Position numbers and translations under genes: made by a program. Below the pieces are notes generated by a model, which saw only the letters and a list, made by a program, of their open reading frames with translations, was not told the DNA's origin and did no database searches. From assembly GCA_028023455.1 (NCBI GenBank), contig JAQFVV010006313.1:3513147-3577146 (forward strand): DNA of 64,000 nucleotides, written 5' to 3'. The DNA comes from Epiperipatus broadwayi. Lineage: Eukaryota; Onychophora; Udeonychophora; Euonychophora; Peripatidae. Within the stretch, counting starts at the first letter, position 1. The number at the start of each line of letters is the position of its first letter. Shown piece after piece: positions 1-13,373 of this stretch.

Positions 1-1001
1 ACTTATTATTATTCATTGGCAGGTAGGAAGAAATCCTTAATGGCAGGATTTATCTTTTAATATGAGTTATAATTTTAAAGAGAAATGTTTAGTAGTTTCC
101 CTAACCTGTATAAAATAAAGCTATTCAAACATAAATGTCCCTGATTAGCATCAATGTAGAGCACAGCTTAGTTTGTAAAGTAGTTGTCAGATCCTCCAGA
201 AATTAAAATTAGATTTGATTGACATTTAATCAGTTTACTTTAGTATTAGAAGTGATTTAAAAATGGGATATCTCTATTGTTTTGAATCTCCAGCTCACTG
301 TATGAGTTAATTTTCATTTGTTTAGATTATTTTATAGGAAAAGTGACTTTAAAGGTTGATATTTTCAATGTCCAAAGCAGGAATTGAATAAATATAAGAT
401 ATTAAATAACTAAAGTTACATTCTCATTTTATGACAATATTGAATGTTTAAAATTTAGGCCCATAGTAGTGTCACTGAAGTGAACTACAGATATGTCTAA
501 AGAAAATAATAATAAAAGCTATTGTTGAGTTTTAAGAAAATAAAACCGTGAATATGTATATATTTTAACAATGCAATGAAAATATATGATTATTAGAGAG
601 TAACTAATAATATTTGGCTTATAAATGAATTTTGTTCCATAATATATTTGGCTTGTATGAAGCAAATACTAAATGATTTTCTTGTTTGACTCTAATTTTA
701 GAGCATTGTTGTCCAGAAAGTTGCAGAGAGGAATATAAAGATGTAATAATTTGATTGTGAAATTCAAAAAAAAAAAAAATACATATAGGTGAACTAATTA
801 GTCAAGCATAAATGGAATGAACGAATTCCACATTGCTTCTATGAGAATAAGATATTTTAAATTTTTTTTTACTAACATTTCAAATGATATTAAAATCAAG
901 ACAGATGGAAATGATAGACGTTTATCTGTGCAGAAATTAAAATGTTTAATGATTTTAGAGAGGGAAAGAAAAAGGTGTCGTTATTTTTTTTTTTTTTCTG
1001 T
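1..1001. other. AT-rich noncoding stretch upstream of the first LTR-like repeat
   Basis: I see no protein domain and no frame with coding character here. A 71-codon open frame at 817-1032 runs across homopolymer tracts and into the adjacent LTR-like repeat, so I do not call it a gene. Because a polypurine tract lies immediately to the right, the last few hundred bases could be the decayed 3' internal end of an LTR retrotransposon. That is inference from position only. Confidence 0.4.
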
Positions 1002-1011
1002 AGAGGGGAGA
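1002..1011 (+). other. polypurine-tract-like sequence
   Basis: The purine run AGAGGGGAGA lies just before the TGTTGTGAAT start of the LTR-like repeat. In Ty3/gypsy-type elements a run like this primes plus-strand DNA synthesis and directly abuts the 3' LTR. The second copy of the repeat (36115) lacks it and is preceded by (AT)n instead. This makes copy 1 look like a 3' LTR on this side. Confidence 0.45.
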
Positions 1012-1014
1012 TGT

Positions 1015-3861
1015 TGTGAATGTTCAAATTGATGATCCAGGTATATATATATATAAAAAAACATAGTAGACAATTCAGTACAATATAAGTTTAACTAAAT
1101 AGGATCGATATTATTTTATATATTTCATATATGAATGCAGTCACCATAGTAACATTATTATATACAGTTCAATGTTTTTTATGTTGAGTATATGTGTTTA
1201 TAAATTAATTTAAAAAAATATTATTATTAAAAAATATAGATATGTGTAAATTATTGATGTTTATCAATAATTTAAAAGGTTATTATATCAATTTTGTATT
1301 TTGGTTTGTAAAATAATAAAAAAATTGTAATCGAATTTGGATTTAATCTTCATGTATCTTTTTCTCCGAACTTACCCCAAAAACCGCGCGAAAAGAAACT
1401 ATAAGAAAATTGATAGAATTGAGTTTTTAATTGAGTAAGATTGTATGGTCGTCAAGATACGAAAAACGTCAGAAAGAGAACATATAAAAAAGACGCGACA
1501 GAATATAACAGGACTCTTTATCATTTTGCAATAGTAAAGGATAGATCTATTTTCTGTGTCTTAACAAATAAATTTTTTCAATATTTTTTTTTGTGTGTAA
1601 AACCATAAAACATGGAAAAATAGTGGAATTATCTGCCCGTTCAATCATTTAGCGGGCAGTTGCGAAAAGGGTTTCCGGGGAAGCGACAGCAAAGTAAAAA
1701 AAAAAAAACCTATGAAATAAAAAAAAAATGCTTTATAAAAAAAAATGGATTGGCGTAAACATCGTCTCACGAGCAAAGGAACAAGACCCAACTGGATCAA
1801 TTCACATCATAATAGGGATAATCAAAGTGCACTCACCTCTTCGGACGAAAAAAGAAAACTTTTAATGAAGTATTGTAAAGTTTACGATTATTATTTCTGA
1901 CGGAGAAACTTCTCTTTACACTATAACTGAAGTCAATCGATAGACCAATAAATAGTGAACGAACAGACTTATATATATATGGTATGATTTTTTTTTATAT
2001 GAAATGTGTGTGTATTAATTTTTTTTTATATGTAATAAAATGGGATGATTTTTTTTTAATTATCTCTAAAAGTAATATAATTTATTAAATGAAAATGATC
2101 GGAAAGACTCAAATATATTTATTATTTCATATTCATTTATCCGTAATTATTTTGATAAACAAATAGATTTTGATACCCTCCTATTTCACATTTTGGTATC
2201 GGTTATATGTAAATTTTTTTTAGTAAAATATCTAAGAGCCTTTCCCGTCATTTACTCATTCATTTTTTTTTTGTCGTTATCGTTATTGCAACACATATAT
2301 AGAGATACACATAGCAATTTGATCATTTTATTTAGTCAACCAATCTAAAATATAAAGTCATTTCGGATGTATTTTATCATTAATATTGCCAATTTTCTTT
2401 TCTATAATCTAATAAATTGAGTTAATTTAAATATCAAGACTAGTTTAATTATTTTGTTTTATTTGGATTGCGTAAGACGGCGTAGCTATTTAAGTAACAG
2501 GATTCAAACTCAGCTTGGTAAGCGAATTGGAATATAAGATAAGGTATGTTTTGCTTATTAGTATTTTATTTTGTTTCTATATGAATTTCATATTTATATT
2601 TGCATTCGAATATTATATATACATATTATCATTTATCTTAGTTAATATTACAAAGTCAATCATTTCATGTTTGTCTGATTCCGTCATAAAAATCTAAATA
2701 GATTATACTTTATCGTTTGGTTCAGAATAATTCGTCTTGGATATTTTTCTTAAACTCCTATAAAATGAAGAGAATAAACTTCATTGACCGATTTAATTGA
2801 ATATTATTTTGATTTGTATAAATATCAAATATAATCATATGTTTTAATTGTTGCCAATCAATTTTTATTCAATTGTTTAAAATTTCAAACAAGTTGTATT
2901 AATACTCACAGGTGAATAAACATCCAATAGAAGCTCGATATATCTTTTATGTAATGTGGTTGGACATTGTAAAGTTAGAGATGAGCTAATAGAGTGTTGA
3001 TATTAAACTCCAGTGAAGTATTCTATTTTAAAACCTAAACGAAGCACTAATTAAGCATCATTTTATTGGAAGATATTTGTGAATTATTTATAAATTATTT
3101 TGTAGCTTCTTAGTAAACCATCGACGTCTATTAATTTGTTTAAACATTTAAGTGAGTGCATAAATTTTCAAAGTGTTTATAAAATTATAATAAAACCAGT
3201 TGATACCCACAGAAAATTATTAATTAGAGATTGAAGTAGAAAGAATTGTATATCGCTTATTGACACGAGTGTTTATCTTTCTATTTAGCGTTTATTAAAA
3301 TAGATATATGTATATTTGGGTTCAAGTATTATTTTGTTTTGATATTTAAATAATGTCTATATGTAAACAAATGTTTTGTAAAGTACTATTACAGGTACTT
3401 AGAAGCTTATCCATTAAGTTAAAAAGGGGCAGCATTTTTAAATAATAAAGTAGATTTAAATTACTATAACAGTAACAGGCTAATAAAATATATATTGGAA
3501 TCTGTTTTAGTTATTAATTGGATTTGATTTTGATTAGATTGCCAATCAAGTAGTTAGCCTAATCCTATATTATTGTTTAGGGCAATAGTAGTTGGTTTCA
3601 CTGCTCTTTGCAATTTATGTTGTAATTGTGATGGATTTGTTGATGTCTGGAGCAGATAGTCTCATTATTCCTCCATTTCACTTATAACTTAAGTAAATTA
3701 AACTTTAAGAGAGATTATTTGTGCTTTGTGATGGTTTATTACATAACGGCGACCCGATTGAGCTAGACCAGATTAATTTAAATTAGATTTTTAGATTTTT
3801 TTTATCAGATCAGATTGATCATCCTAACCATCACCTTCATCCATCAATTTAATCAGTTACA
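1015..3861 (+). mobile_element. LTR-like repeat, copy 1 (about 2.85 kb)
   Basis: The unit begins TGTGAATG and ends GTTACA, and it matches 36115-39405 in the same orientation along its whole length with scattered substitutions and small indels. It contains a TATA box (TATAAAAA, 1483) and AATAAA at 1567, in the spacing expected of an LTR promoter and polyadenylation signal. A short hairpin at 1633-1659 (CTGCCCG/CGGGCAG, 13-nt loop) also occurs in copy 2. No coding capacity is visible. An LTR this long is unusual. The true LTR could end earlier: CATAAAACA at about 1611 is one alternative, and a TGGCGACCC-like site near 3748 is another. Confidence 0.55.
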
Positions 3862-3864
3862 AAA

Positions 3865-3882
3865 TGGCACCAACATTTTGGG
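3865..3882 (+). other. primer-binding-site-like sequence after LTR-like copy 1
   Basis: Three bases after the ACA end of the repeat comes TGGCACCAACATTTTGGG. It starts with TGG, which pairs with the CCA end of a tRNA, and this is the usual arrangement of a retroelement primer-binding site. I did not identify the matching tRNA. In copy 2 the corresponding position is occupied by (AT)n. It could be a chance match. Confidence 0.35.
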
Positions 3883-3953
3883 CCTTCTTTCTTCAATTTA
3901 AATGGAATACAGCATTCAACAATTCCGACGGTTACAATATATATATATATATA

Positions 3954-4177
3954 ATTCTACACGAATAAAGCCTGATAAACAAAGCACAAAAACATTAATT
4001 ATAAACAACAATTAGTCAAGCGTTTTCGATACTATATACCAGAATCATGGCAACATACTAAAACTGAATCCAGTATGTCGCCATGATCCTGGTATACAGT
4101 ACCGAAAGTGCTTGGCTAATTGTTGTTTATAATTAATGTTTTTGTGCTCTGTTTATCATGCTTTATTCGTGTAGAAT
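3954..4177. repeat. 224 bp palindromic MITE
   Basis: Two arms of about 105 bp form an inverted repeat around a short spacer near 4065. The outer ends are ATTCTACACGAATAAA and its reverse complement. Both flanks are TA-rich, with (AT)n on the left and (TA)n from 4201 on the right. There is no coding potential. It is most simply a non-autonomous fold-back DNA element. Confidence 0.75.
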
Positions 4178-4197
4178 AATTTTCATTATCTGACAGA

Positions 4198-4202
4198 GTT
4201 TA

Positions 4203-4253
<51 letters not shown>
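4198..4253. repeat. (TA)n microsatellite
   Basis: A TA tract of about 54 bp, interrupted once near 4209, lies directly beside the palindromic MITE. Confidence 0.9.
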
Positions 4254-4255
<2 letters not shown>

Positions 4256-7150
4256 AATAGTCAAATTAAACATATTTCAGTATTTATATTTATCTTATTT
4301 TATATGTGTGTCACCTATATTTAAACATCAGAAGATATTTAAACAATATTTTCTTTAATAGGATGATGATGATGACTACACAGCCCCCATGTGATACATC
4401 TGGCTAGTTCATCAGAAACATAAGTTATTTCTGATAAATGTATATGGATAAAATATGCAAGCTAGACAATATTACATATAAAATGTTAACACATTATAAT
4501 AACAATAAATTCCAAATTTCAAGCACTTGGACACTCTGGTAAAAATGCTTAATTAAATGCATTTTGAGTCATGTTTAGTGCTTTTGGGGTCTACTTAAGG
4601 CTTCATATAACAATAATAGTTTAATTTACTTTCTCTCTTTTTTTCCTTTTAATAAAACCATTTCTACAATCTCTTATATTATTGCTTTAGTTTAGACCCA
4701 CAGAGGAAAACAAATATTTATAAAATGTCCAAGGTTTCATTAATTAATTTCAAGTCTTACCTTCATTACATTTATAATATAAGTACAGTTTTATAATTGA
4801 GTCATTTTTCTGTACAACAAACCCTGGTTTTTAATATATTTCAAATAAAACTCTATGTATGAACAAACTTACAAATATAAAATATTTATAAAACTTATTA
4901 GTTTTCTAGAATAAATACATGCATATCTTTAATATTGCATAATTATAACCACTAAACCTTTCTACAACAGTCATTATTTTAGTACTAAATCCCACTTTAA
5001 TAAAACTACATTTTAGTTATAGATACAGTTTATTTTGAGACTGATCCTCAAATCTGTACAACCCAAATCTTGAATGACACTTTCTATATAAATGCAGAAA
5101 TATTTTTAACAATTTGACAGTGAATCGACAATTGTATATATTAACGCAATGGTTGCTAGTCACAGTTAAAAACATGACAATTTGGTGCTGCTTCCAACTA
5201 TTCAAATTCTGTCACTTTTAATGGTACAGTTAAGATTTTATCATCATTTGAAAAAGTTCCATAAGATGCTGCCATCTCTTGAATTATTTTACAAGTAAAA
5301 AATCATTAAAACGGTCTCGAAACTTTAACAAAAAAGGTAGGTGTACTCTTCCTGAATCTTATTGGCTATTACATTTTGACACAAAGAAAATAAAATGTCA
5401 ATAACTCAAAAGTTACAGTTTGTTTTTGTTTCATTTCAAAAATGATAAACAAATATTTAAGGCCACTTTAAACATATTTTTTGTCAAATTACAAATTATT
5501 TTGATAAAATATGCTATAAATAAAATTATTTTAGAAAAATAGTTAAGACTTTAACAAAATTATTTACTTTTTTTTTCAGAATAAAATTAGAAAGAAAATC
5601 GCTGATGTCATAAAACGTTTTCATTGGAGAAAAATTTTCATTTTACAATTGCCACTCGCAAATATTTTGATAATTATAAAGAGAAATTTGTTTTTGAAAA
5701 AACTTCCATTTACTTTCATAATCTGACAAATTATTAATATACTTTTTACAAATGAAACTAAAGTGAATATAATATTAAAAGATGAATATATTTTGATGAT
5801 TGAATTTGAGTTTTGACACTTCACTTTGTGAATTGACCAATTAAAAATTTAGACTTTTACCTCACTTGGCCAATAAAATAATCAGCAAAAAAGAGATATA
5901 ACAAACAACTGTATATATAATATAAGCTCATCTACATACAAACTAATCTTCAGCAATCAAAAGAAGGGCTAACTATGAACAAATGAACTCCATGGGTTTA
6001 ATTAAATCATTACCTTAAAACTGCTTATAATTACTATTCATTATTTATTGCAATTGGATACTATTTTTTTTTACAGAACAGATTTTTCCATTTAACAAAT
6101 ATTACTTAGCATGATTTTTTTTAACTGACAATTTCAAAATAAAAAAACAATTTGTTATTTTCTTACAAAGAAAAATTTAGTTAACATGTATATTAAAGAA
6201 AATAAAATGAATTTTGATTTTAAAATGCAGCTAAAGTATTTAACTGCTGATATTACTTTTTTTTCTTTACAAAGCATTTGCTTCATAAACTGTGTTCAGA
6301 TTAATATACAAAAAATCAACTTAAAACAATTAAAAGAAAGTCTAAACATTTTTTTTTCTTTTTAACAAAACACTATTTTTACATAGTTTATTAGAAATAA
6401 ATATACTAAAATAAACTTAAAATACCTTAGAATAAGTTCTAAACAGATTTTTTTTTTTAAAAAAAGTAATGTTTCATAGACAAAGTTTGATTTTTTCACA
6501 AGGGCAAAAATTAATCAATTTATTTAAAGTGACATAATGTCAGATTCTAGGTCTCCAGAGTAAGATTAACAGTTGGCAATTTTTCCCTCTTTTACTCACT
6601 CATCATAATGAAGATTTAAGGTTTTGTGAATAAAGCCAGAATTCAGAATGTAATTGATTTTATATAAGTTATATTTCTCAACACCCAGTTTTCCATCATG
6701 GTAGATCTATTCTTGTTTTAACACCTTTTTATTTTATTTATTATAAAAACATATTAATTGATCGCTTTTGATTGCCTGGTTCTTTTTTCTTGTTTTCTAA
6801 TCTCTTATCTAAACAAGCTTTAACTTTTTAATCTAACTTTTAATTGACTTGTTTTCCTTCTTTGATAAGAGAATGTTTTAATGTGTTTTACTAGTTTCTT
6901 TTAATTTTTTTAACAATTATTATAACTTGCACATTCTTTAATATGATAAGTAAGAATTCATTTTAACATACATTTAATATTTTATTTCAAACAATTTATT
7001 CTATTTTATTATTATATAATAAACAATTTTTATTAAAACTTTTGAATGCTATGTTTATTAGCATACTCAAAACTAAGTCATATCTCAATCATATGGAAAA
7101 GGATATGGCCAATACTGAAATGAATAAGACATTATTCATTATATATATAT
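4254..7150. other. AT-rich noncoding stretch
   Basis: I see only short accidental open frames, for example 5017-5205 and 5621-5824 on the minus strand, both low-complexity and without recognisable domains. The stretch has many T and A homopolymers. It could include an intron or a 3' untranslated region of a host gene, but nothing in the sequence proves it. Confidence 0.5.
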
Positions 7151-7154
7151 ATAT

Positions 7155-8528
7155 TGTAACGTTTATTTATATACGTTACAAATATATTGGCATTGGGTAA
7201 AAAAAAAACTAAAAGATAAAAGTGGATTTAAAATTTTGTTGAGTAATTTTTTTTTAAAAAAAGAAAAAACGTACAATGAGGGTTGAATTATTCTTCTTAT
7301 TTTTTTTTATGTGATAAGTAATAACAGTAATTGGAGAGAACAAAAGAATTCCAAAAGCAAGTAAAAAAAGATAAGCTGAAAGTAGAAATACTCAACTTAA
7401 TTAAAGATGGCCGAAAACTTGAAGAAAATAAAGACTTTATTACATAAAATTTATAAAGACTGGATAAGATTAAAAAGGCATGGTACTAGCATGCGCAGAA
7501 GTCCTGAAAACTGGATATAAAAAGGAGGGATCCGGTTGAAGGAATGTCTTGTTCATTTTGTTTCTCTAGTTGGTTTGGATAACATTAATATATCCAAGAT
7601 CGCTCTTCGCTGAAGGAATTCAGCATGTCGCAGTGAACTGGAGCTTCTGAAGACATCGGACCTAATGATGTACACCAGGAAAAGCCTTCGTGACCGACTG
7701 GGAAAATGGACCACAAGATCAAGCAATAACCAAAAGGCTGAGCTCATTATAACCAAAAAACTATGCATAGTTATCTACTACTGAATTCATGAAACTTACC
7801 GGTAAGAATAATTATCCTGATTGTGACAAAGTTAACTATTTAAAACTACTCGTAAAAATATACGTATAAAAGAATCCCGATAGTGACTTTAATTTTTCTA
7901 TATGAGAGACTCTTATTTAACCAAGAACTTTTTGTTTATTTTAACTGATATTTATATTTTCTGGATATTTCCCACCTGAATTAAATGTGTTCTCTCCAAG
8001 GTATTAATTAGCTACTTAACATGAAGTATTTTAGTTTGTCAAAATTAAAAATATTTCTAATATCAATTCTCATTTGTGCGTTATTAATAATAGTTATTAT
8101 TTTTTATTATTAAATTTATTTTTAGTGTAATAAGATTTAAACGTAAGTTACCTTTGCCAATATGTTTCAATATGCCCAGGACTAATAATCGTAAAAATCA
8201 TTAATTCTCATTACGGTAGAATTACCGCCCCTTAAAAAAAAAAATATAATAAAAATCTTTTTATTTTTTTTTGTTTTACAACTTGCGAGAGGTGCTGGCA
8301 ACATATTTCAGCGGATTCTTAGGAATTCTGGCGCCCATAGTAAATAAAATTAAAAGTTGATTTTGTCAATAGCACAATTCGTAACAATTAATAGGCTGAA
8401 GTTGATCAGGAAAAATAGCTGTGTTTTTAGAATAGAAAGACAACTTTCTTCTTTTTTGACATAGCTTGATCAACTCACGCGCAGTTTATATTAGCGTGTA
8501 AAGGCCTAGCAAAATGAAAAACGTTACA
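7155..8528 (+). mobile_element. solo-LTR-like TG...CA element with terminal hairpin (1.37 kb)
   Basis: The element starts TGTAACGT and ends ACGTTACA, and it is flanked by ATAT on both sides within (AT)n tracts (7151-7154 and 8529-8532). The first 26 bases form a hairpin, TGTAACGT...ACGTTACA, so the left end carries the terminal sequence plus its inverted copy. A TATA box (TATAAAAA) lies at 7516, about 360 bp in, and AATAAA lies near 8342. TG...CA ends, a 4 bp flanking duplication and an internal promoter/polyA pair fit a solo LTR. The long matching termini would also fit a MITE. The duplication cannot be trusted because it lies in a repeat. Confidence 0.5.
7516..7523 (+). promoter_or_regulatory. 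TATA box of the LTR-like element
   Basis: TATAAAAA is followed by a G-rich GGAGGG stretch and lies about 360 bp inside the element. This is the usual U3 promoter position. Confidence 0.4.
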
Positions 8529-8532
8529 ATAT

Positions 8533-9340
8533 ATATATGTATATACACACATATAATGTTCACAGTACAATTACAATTTTGTTATACAATTTACAATCTC
8601 ATATTCAGTGATCAAACTGCATTAGATTATAAATCATCTGTCTGCAAACATTAGAATAACTTATCTGCAGCAGTTATTTTTCCTGGTCACTTAATCCTAA
8701 TTTTAAACAATAATATTCTACTCACAAAAAAAAGGAAATCAGCTTTTATTTATTTAAGGTGCCAGAACTCATATTGAGAGTTCACTGGTTGACCTTCCTT
8801 TTTTTAAAACAAACACTAAACACCCTATTTAAAATATACAGAGGATTTTATTTCCAGTACAGAGTCAGCAGTTTTTCATTGACTGGCAATCATGGTGGAT
8901 TTTCTAAGAATTTCAATAAACAATATTTAATAATCAACATCAATGTAAGTTATATTATTACCTTTATTAATCTATACTAAGGTTAGAATAACATTAAATT
9001 TAACAATGATAATAAAAAGAGAGATTAAATAAGATGAAATCTTTTCTAACATTTCTATTAAACTTGAGCAAACAGTAAATATGACAGTTTTCATTCAAGG
9101 GAAAAAATAGAGATCACTTTAAAGTTTCTTACCAATAAGTTATTGTTAACATAGCATATTATAAGTTCTACCATGCATGGATTTAATTTGTGAGTTTAAA
9201 TTTTGTAAGAGACGATTTCACTCGAGGTCTTATGTGACATCAGGTAGAAGCAACACTGGAAAATGATTTCTTCTACTCGTACATTTTAAGATAAGCCAGC
9301 GCACTGATGAGAGTGCTTCAGCACACTCTTCATGACATTG
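8533..9340. other. AT-rich noncoding stretch
   Basis: No domain or structured repeat was recognised. A 73-codon plus-strand frame at 8759-8980 has no conserved character. A small imperfect stem-loop lies around 9305-9335. Confidence 0.4.
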
Positions 9341-9344
9341 TACA

Positions 9345-9745
9345 AATCTTGTTAAACATTTGTTTTGTGAGCTCTATATATAACATTTGCAACACAAGTT
9401 TATTAAATTATGTCATGTGACATCTGAATTGATTTTTTGTCATTTTATTTTTTGCTATGATGCTTTGGCAATTTTATATTGCTAAAGCTATTAATATATG
9501 GTGTATCTCAACTTAGTTCAGTTCCATATGACTATTTAAGTTAGATAGCTGGATTGGAAGACATATGAATGTCTGAAAATTTCAGATTCTCTATTTAATG
9601 TTATACATTACATAAAGTGCTGGGCTTGTCTTGATATTTTTAATCTAATGATTGAATATCCTAACACTTCACTGAGAATGCCAGTAGCAGAAACCAGTCT
9701 AAGGTTGGGGATATTCTACAAAGCTTGTTAACCTGTTCTGTATCT
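9345..9745 (+). repeat. single copy of the dispersed fold-back family
   Basis: The stretch contains the same ordered blocks as the inverted clusters at 40.7-41.4 kb and 61.6-62.6 kb. These include GAGCTCTATATATAACAT, TTATATTGCTAAAGCTATTA, GATAGCTGGATTGGAAGAC and GCAGAAACCAGTCT. Here only one orientation is present, so this is a half-element or a diverged copy. No coding potential is visible. Confidence 0.65.
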
Positions 9746-10230
9746 AACTCCACTCTTGTTATTTGAAAAGGTTCTAGTAAAAATTTATTCTATATTTGAA
9801 TATTTTATTTTCACATTTAAACTTTTTTTAAAATTATATATTAATATTTTTCACATTATTTTAAAACAAATGCAAGCTTTCAAACTAAAGACATTCTTAA
9901 AGTTAATATTTAAACTTTTTCATATATAACTATAAGTACAAGTTTTGTAATTATAACAACACTTGGCTTTATTAGATCTATTTGATCTCTTTATTAAGTT
10001 AGTGGACTGAAATATTTATTATTTTAATTTTAATTTTTATATTTAAAATAAGTTTATGGTTAGTTAGTGTTAAAGAATGAAAATATATATTAGAAGTAAA
10101 CATTAAGCTTACTGCTATTAAATTTTTTTTATTTACATTATGAAAGATTGTTACCGAGTAAAACAGCTTCCACTTTGCTGTAACAAATGTTTTAGAACTT
10201 GTATTAAATTTTTTTTTCAAATACAATTTA
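9746..10230. other. AT-rich noncoding stretch
   Basis: Nothing recognisable beyond A/T homopolymers. An 82-codon minus-strand frame at 9999-10247 is lysine/asparagine-rich and looks accidental. Confidence 0.4.
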
Positions 10231-11225
10231 ATTTCATGTCTTACCATATCATATGCTTACACAGGTTATTGATAATAGTAACAAACTTTCCATACAGTAG
10301 TGCCACTAAGTGCATGCATTAGTAATCAATTGATGCAAGAAGGTTTGCACATACAATCCCTATCTAATACCTACTCATCCAATATACCCAGACTAGTTTC
10401 TAGCTTCAGGCTTTTATCAGTGAGTATCCTCGGACATTAGAGCATTGCACCTAGATCTTGGGATCTAATGCAGTCCTTCTGCAGCCAGCTTTATCTATTC
10501 AGTTATCTATAAAGACTAGGGGATGAAGATAAAAACATATATTTTCAATCCAAGCTCATCTGCTTGTATAGTCATATAGATCTGAATGAATGGTGTATTT
10601 GGTTTTTAAAAATCAGTCACCATTATACCAAGGGCAAGTTAGGTATAAGACCATCAAAATTTCATGTGATCACCATTTCATATGCTTACATAGGCTATTG
10701 CTTACAGTAGCATAATCCCCATACAACAGTGTCACAAGTGCAAGCCTCAATAATCAATGGATGTAAGGATCCCTATTTAGCACCTACTCATCCAAAATTG
10801 CCAGACTAGTTTATAGCTTATGGATTTTATCAATGAGGAGGATTGAATTTGAGAAAACTGCATCTAGATCTTAGGATCAAATGCAACCTCCCAGCAGCCA
10901 TATTTTACTTATTTAGTTAACTATTAATCTAGGATCCCAAGATGAAAACACTATACTAGGATCCCAAGATGAAAACACTATAATGTATTTAATCTAACTC
11001 ATCTGCTTGTATAGTTATATCACTTTGAACTTAGTTCAGCATCTATACATTTTGGTCCCTTTGATTTTTTGAAAATCACAGTCACCATTATCCATGGGCA
11101 GAATGCTTACAAGAATTTTGTGCACAAACTTTATTGCATCCATTGATTACTAAGGCTTGCACTTGGTGGCATTTCTGTATGGAAAGATTGCTCCTTTTAC
11201 CGTTTGATTATAGTCATGTAGATTT
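10231..11225. repeat. 428 bp direct tandem repeat plus a partial inverted third copy
   Basis: Copy 1 (about 10231-10658) and copy 2 (about 10659-11102) align throughout. Shared landmarks are CATATGCTTACA, CCAGACTAGTTT and CTCATCTGCTTGTATAG. From about 11103 to 11225 part of the unit returns in reverse orientation: TGCATCCATTGATTACTAAG mirrors the CTTxAATAATCAATGG region of copy 2. Copy 2 also holds a small internal duplication of CTAGGATCCCAAGATG (10930-10983). It is probably another non-autonomous element family, since no coding capacity is seen. Confidence 0.7.
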
Positions 11226-12484
11226 TTGGTTGAAAAGAAGTATCTTACAAAATGTTGCTTAAATAACCTTCAACATATAAACAAATTAGTGAAAATTACA
11301 ATATTTTATAAATAACAATATTGAAAAATATGCCGGAGGTAAAATAGTCTACCAATCAGAAATAGGTTTTTCTATTGAGATCAAAAAGAGATATATGCAA
11401 ATTAGCTATTTCTCAAAAGGTTTATATAATGCTGTTATTTTCAGATTTTTTTTCAACTAATAAGCTTAAAATGATTTTTGCACCAAAAGAAAACTATGTT
11501 CAATAATCTAAGGTTATAGATAGGCTTAAAATAATATAGAAAAGATATATCCACCATAACATCATAATGCTGGAAACAGTAAATACAGTATGATGTTGCT
11601 ACTATTATGATGATATCCACCAAATAACTTATTTTCGAATAAATCTATTATAAAAGTCAGTAATGTATATTTAAAATAATGATTAATTAAAACCCATGAT
11701 GTTGTGAAGAAAATGAATAACAAAATATTTTAAAAGAAAATTTTTATTATATTTTATAATTATATTAAAATTTACCATCAACATGCCATAGAATTTTTTT
11801 TTCAAATTTAAAATTTTTTAAAGAAAGCCATTCACAAATTTGTATAAGAATTAATGGTTTATTTATCAATGAAGCTGACCAAATTTAACAGTGGTCCTCT
11901 GGTAATAAACAGACACTGTTTACATCCCATAAAAATAACAAAAAAATGGGACTAACTCATTGTTCAGTGTTATATATATGTAATAGTAAATAATCATTCG
12001 ATATTGTAAATAAATAAAAAAAATGATGACATACCAAATCATCAATATGCTGTATACTTTATTTCCTCAGGACTATATGTTGTTAAACGTATATGTTCGT
12101 GTTGACATGTATGTTATTTTTCTTAATTAATTTTCAGTATAAGTAAATTAAATCATTTTTCTTTTTAAATTATTTCAAAAGCTTGATAATGAGTTTTTTT
12201 TTCTTTTACAAAGTAAATATTAAGCGATTTAAATTTTATTTTCAATAATAATAACCTCCAATCCACGGAAGTCGCATTGCCGAATCATTTAGATAATTTT
12301 TAATTAAATAAGGATTACATTAATTAATTATAAAATACTTTTTTAGTACTTGATTTATTTTAATTAAAAAATTGACTCGATAGCAGAAGTTGCGGTTACA
12401 TTTTTTTGGCAAAATATATTTTTATGTAATATAATTAGCACAAATATTAATTTGCTATTATACTTTACAAACAATTGCATTCGT

Positions 12485-12544
<60 letters not shown>

Positions 12545-13373
12545 TCCTTCAAAACACATAACGCAGCTTCGATTTTTATATAATTTGAATTTCTATTTTA
12601 AATGTTAAAATATTGCATTATCAGAATTAATGTAATAAATTATGAAAATGAAAATTAATCAATAAATTCTATAATGATGCGTTTGCTTTTCAATATGACA
12701 TAAATACTAACAGCATGCCCTTTATAAATCCTTAAAGATATACAACTGAGTGTGTCTCTCAATGCATGAGCCAGATCGTGTTTGAGTGCATGCATACAAA
12801 TAGATATAAAACTATACATGTGTTTTGTAAATATCTTCTTAATTTATAAGCGCACTCATATTATAATATATTTAGTTTTGTTTAATACTTATTACACATT
12901 TTTATTTATTTCAATCAACTATTATTTATTCAATGTTTTTCTATGATTGTTACATATTATATAAATAGTAGGAGCTCTCTGCTTTAGCGCCATCTCTAGT
13001 AAATCCTTATTTGCCTTTTACTGTAGTTGAGATTCGTTGAAAAATAAAATAACCCAATTTCAATTATATAGAGCATTTTGCATTGCACAATAAAGTTAAA
13101 TATGGTTCTTAAATGTATACGTTATAAATAGTTATGATTATATACTTCTAAAAACAAAATGAATAAAAGATAAACAGACAATGTTAATCTTATCTACTTT
13201 TTGAACTGTTGAATTAATTGCTAGCGGAAATTTTTAGTTTTAAGTATGGACATTGTTCTAAATATTTTTTCAACGCAAATAAATTATATTAATAATAAAC
13301 ACATAAAAAAAAACATAAACATGAAATTAGAAAGAAAAAAATCTATATATTGATTTAAATATATGTCATTAAC
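11226..13373. other. AT-rich noncoding stretch
   Basis: I see no gene or structured element apart from the (TC)n tract noted separately. The minus-strand 62-codon frame at 12364-12552 is created by that microsatellite. Confidence 0.45.
12487..12546. repeat. (TC)n microsatellite
   Basis: About 29 uninterrupted TC units form a 60 bp polypyrimidine tract. Confidence 0.95.

Noticed and set aside
817-1032. 71-codon plus-strand frame next to the LTR-like repeat
   Set aside because: Crosses long T runs, has no domain and ends inside the LTR-like repeat. At most it is a decayed retroelement end.
9300-9340. Hammerhead ribozyme (CTGATGAG followed by a stem)
   Set aside because: The conserved GAAA after the stem is missing.
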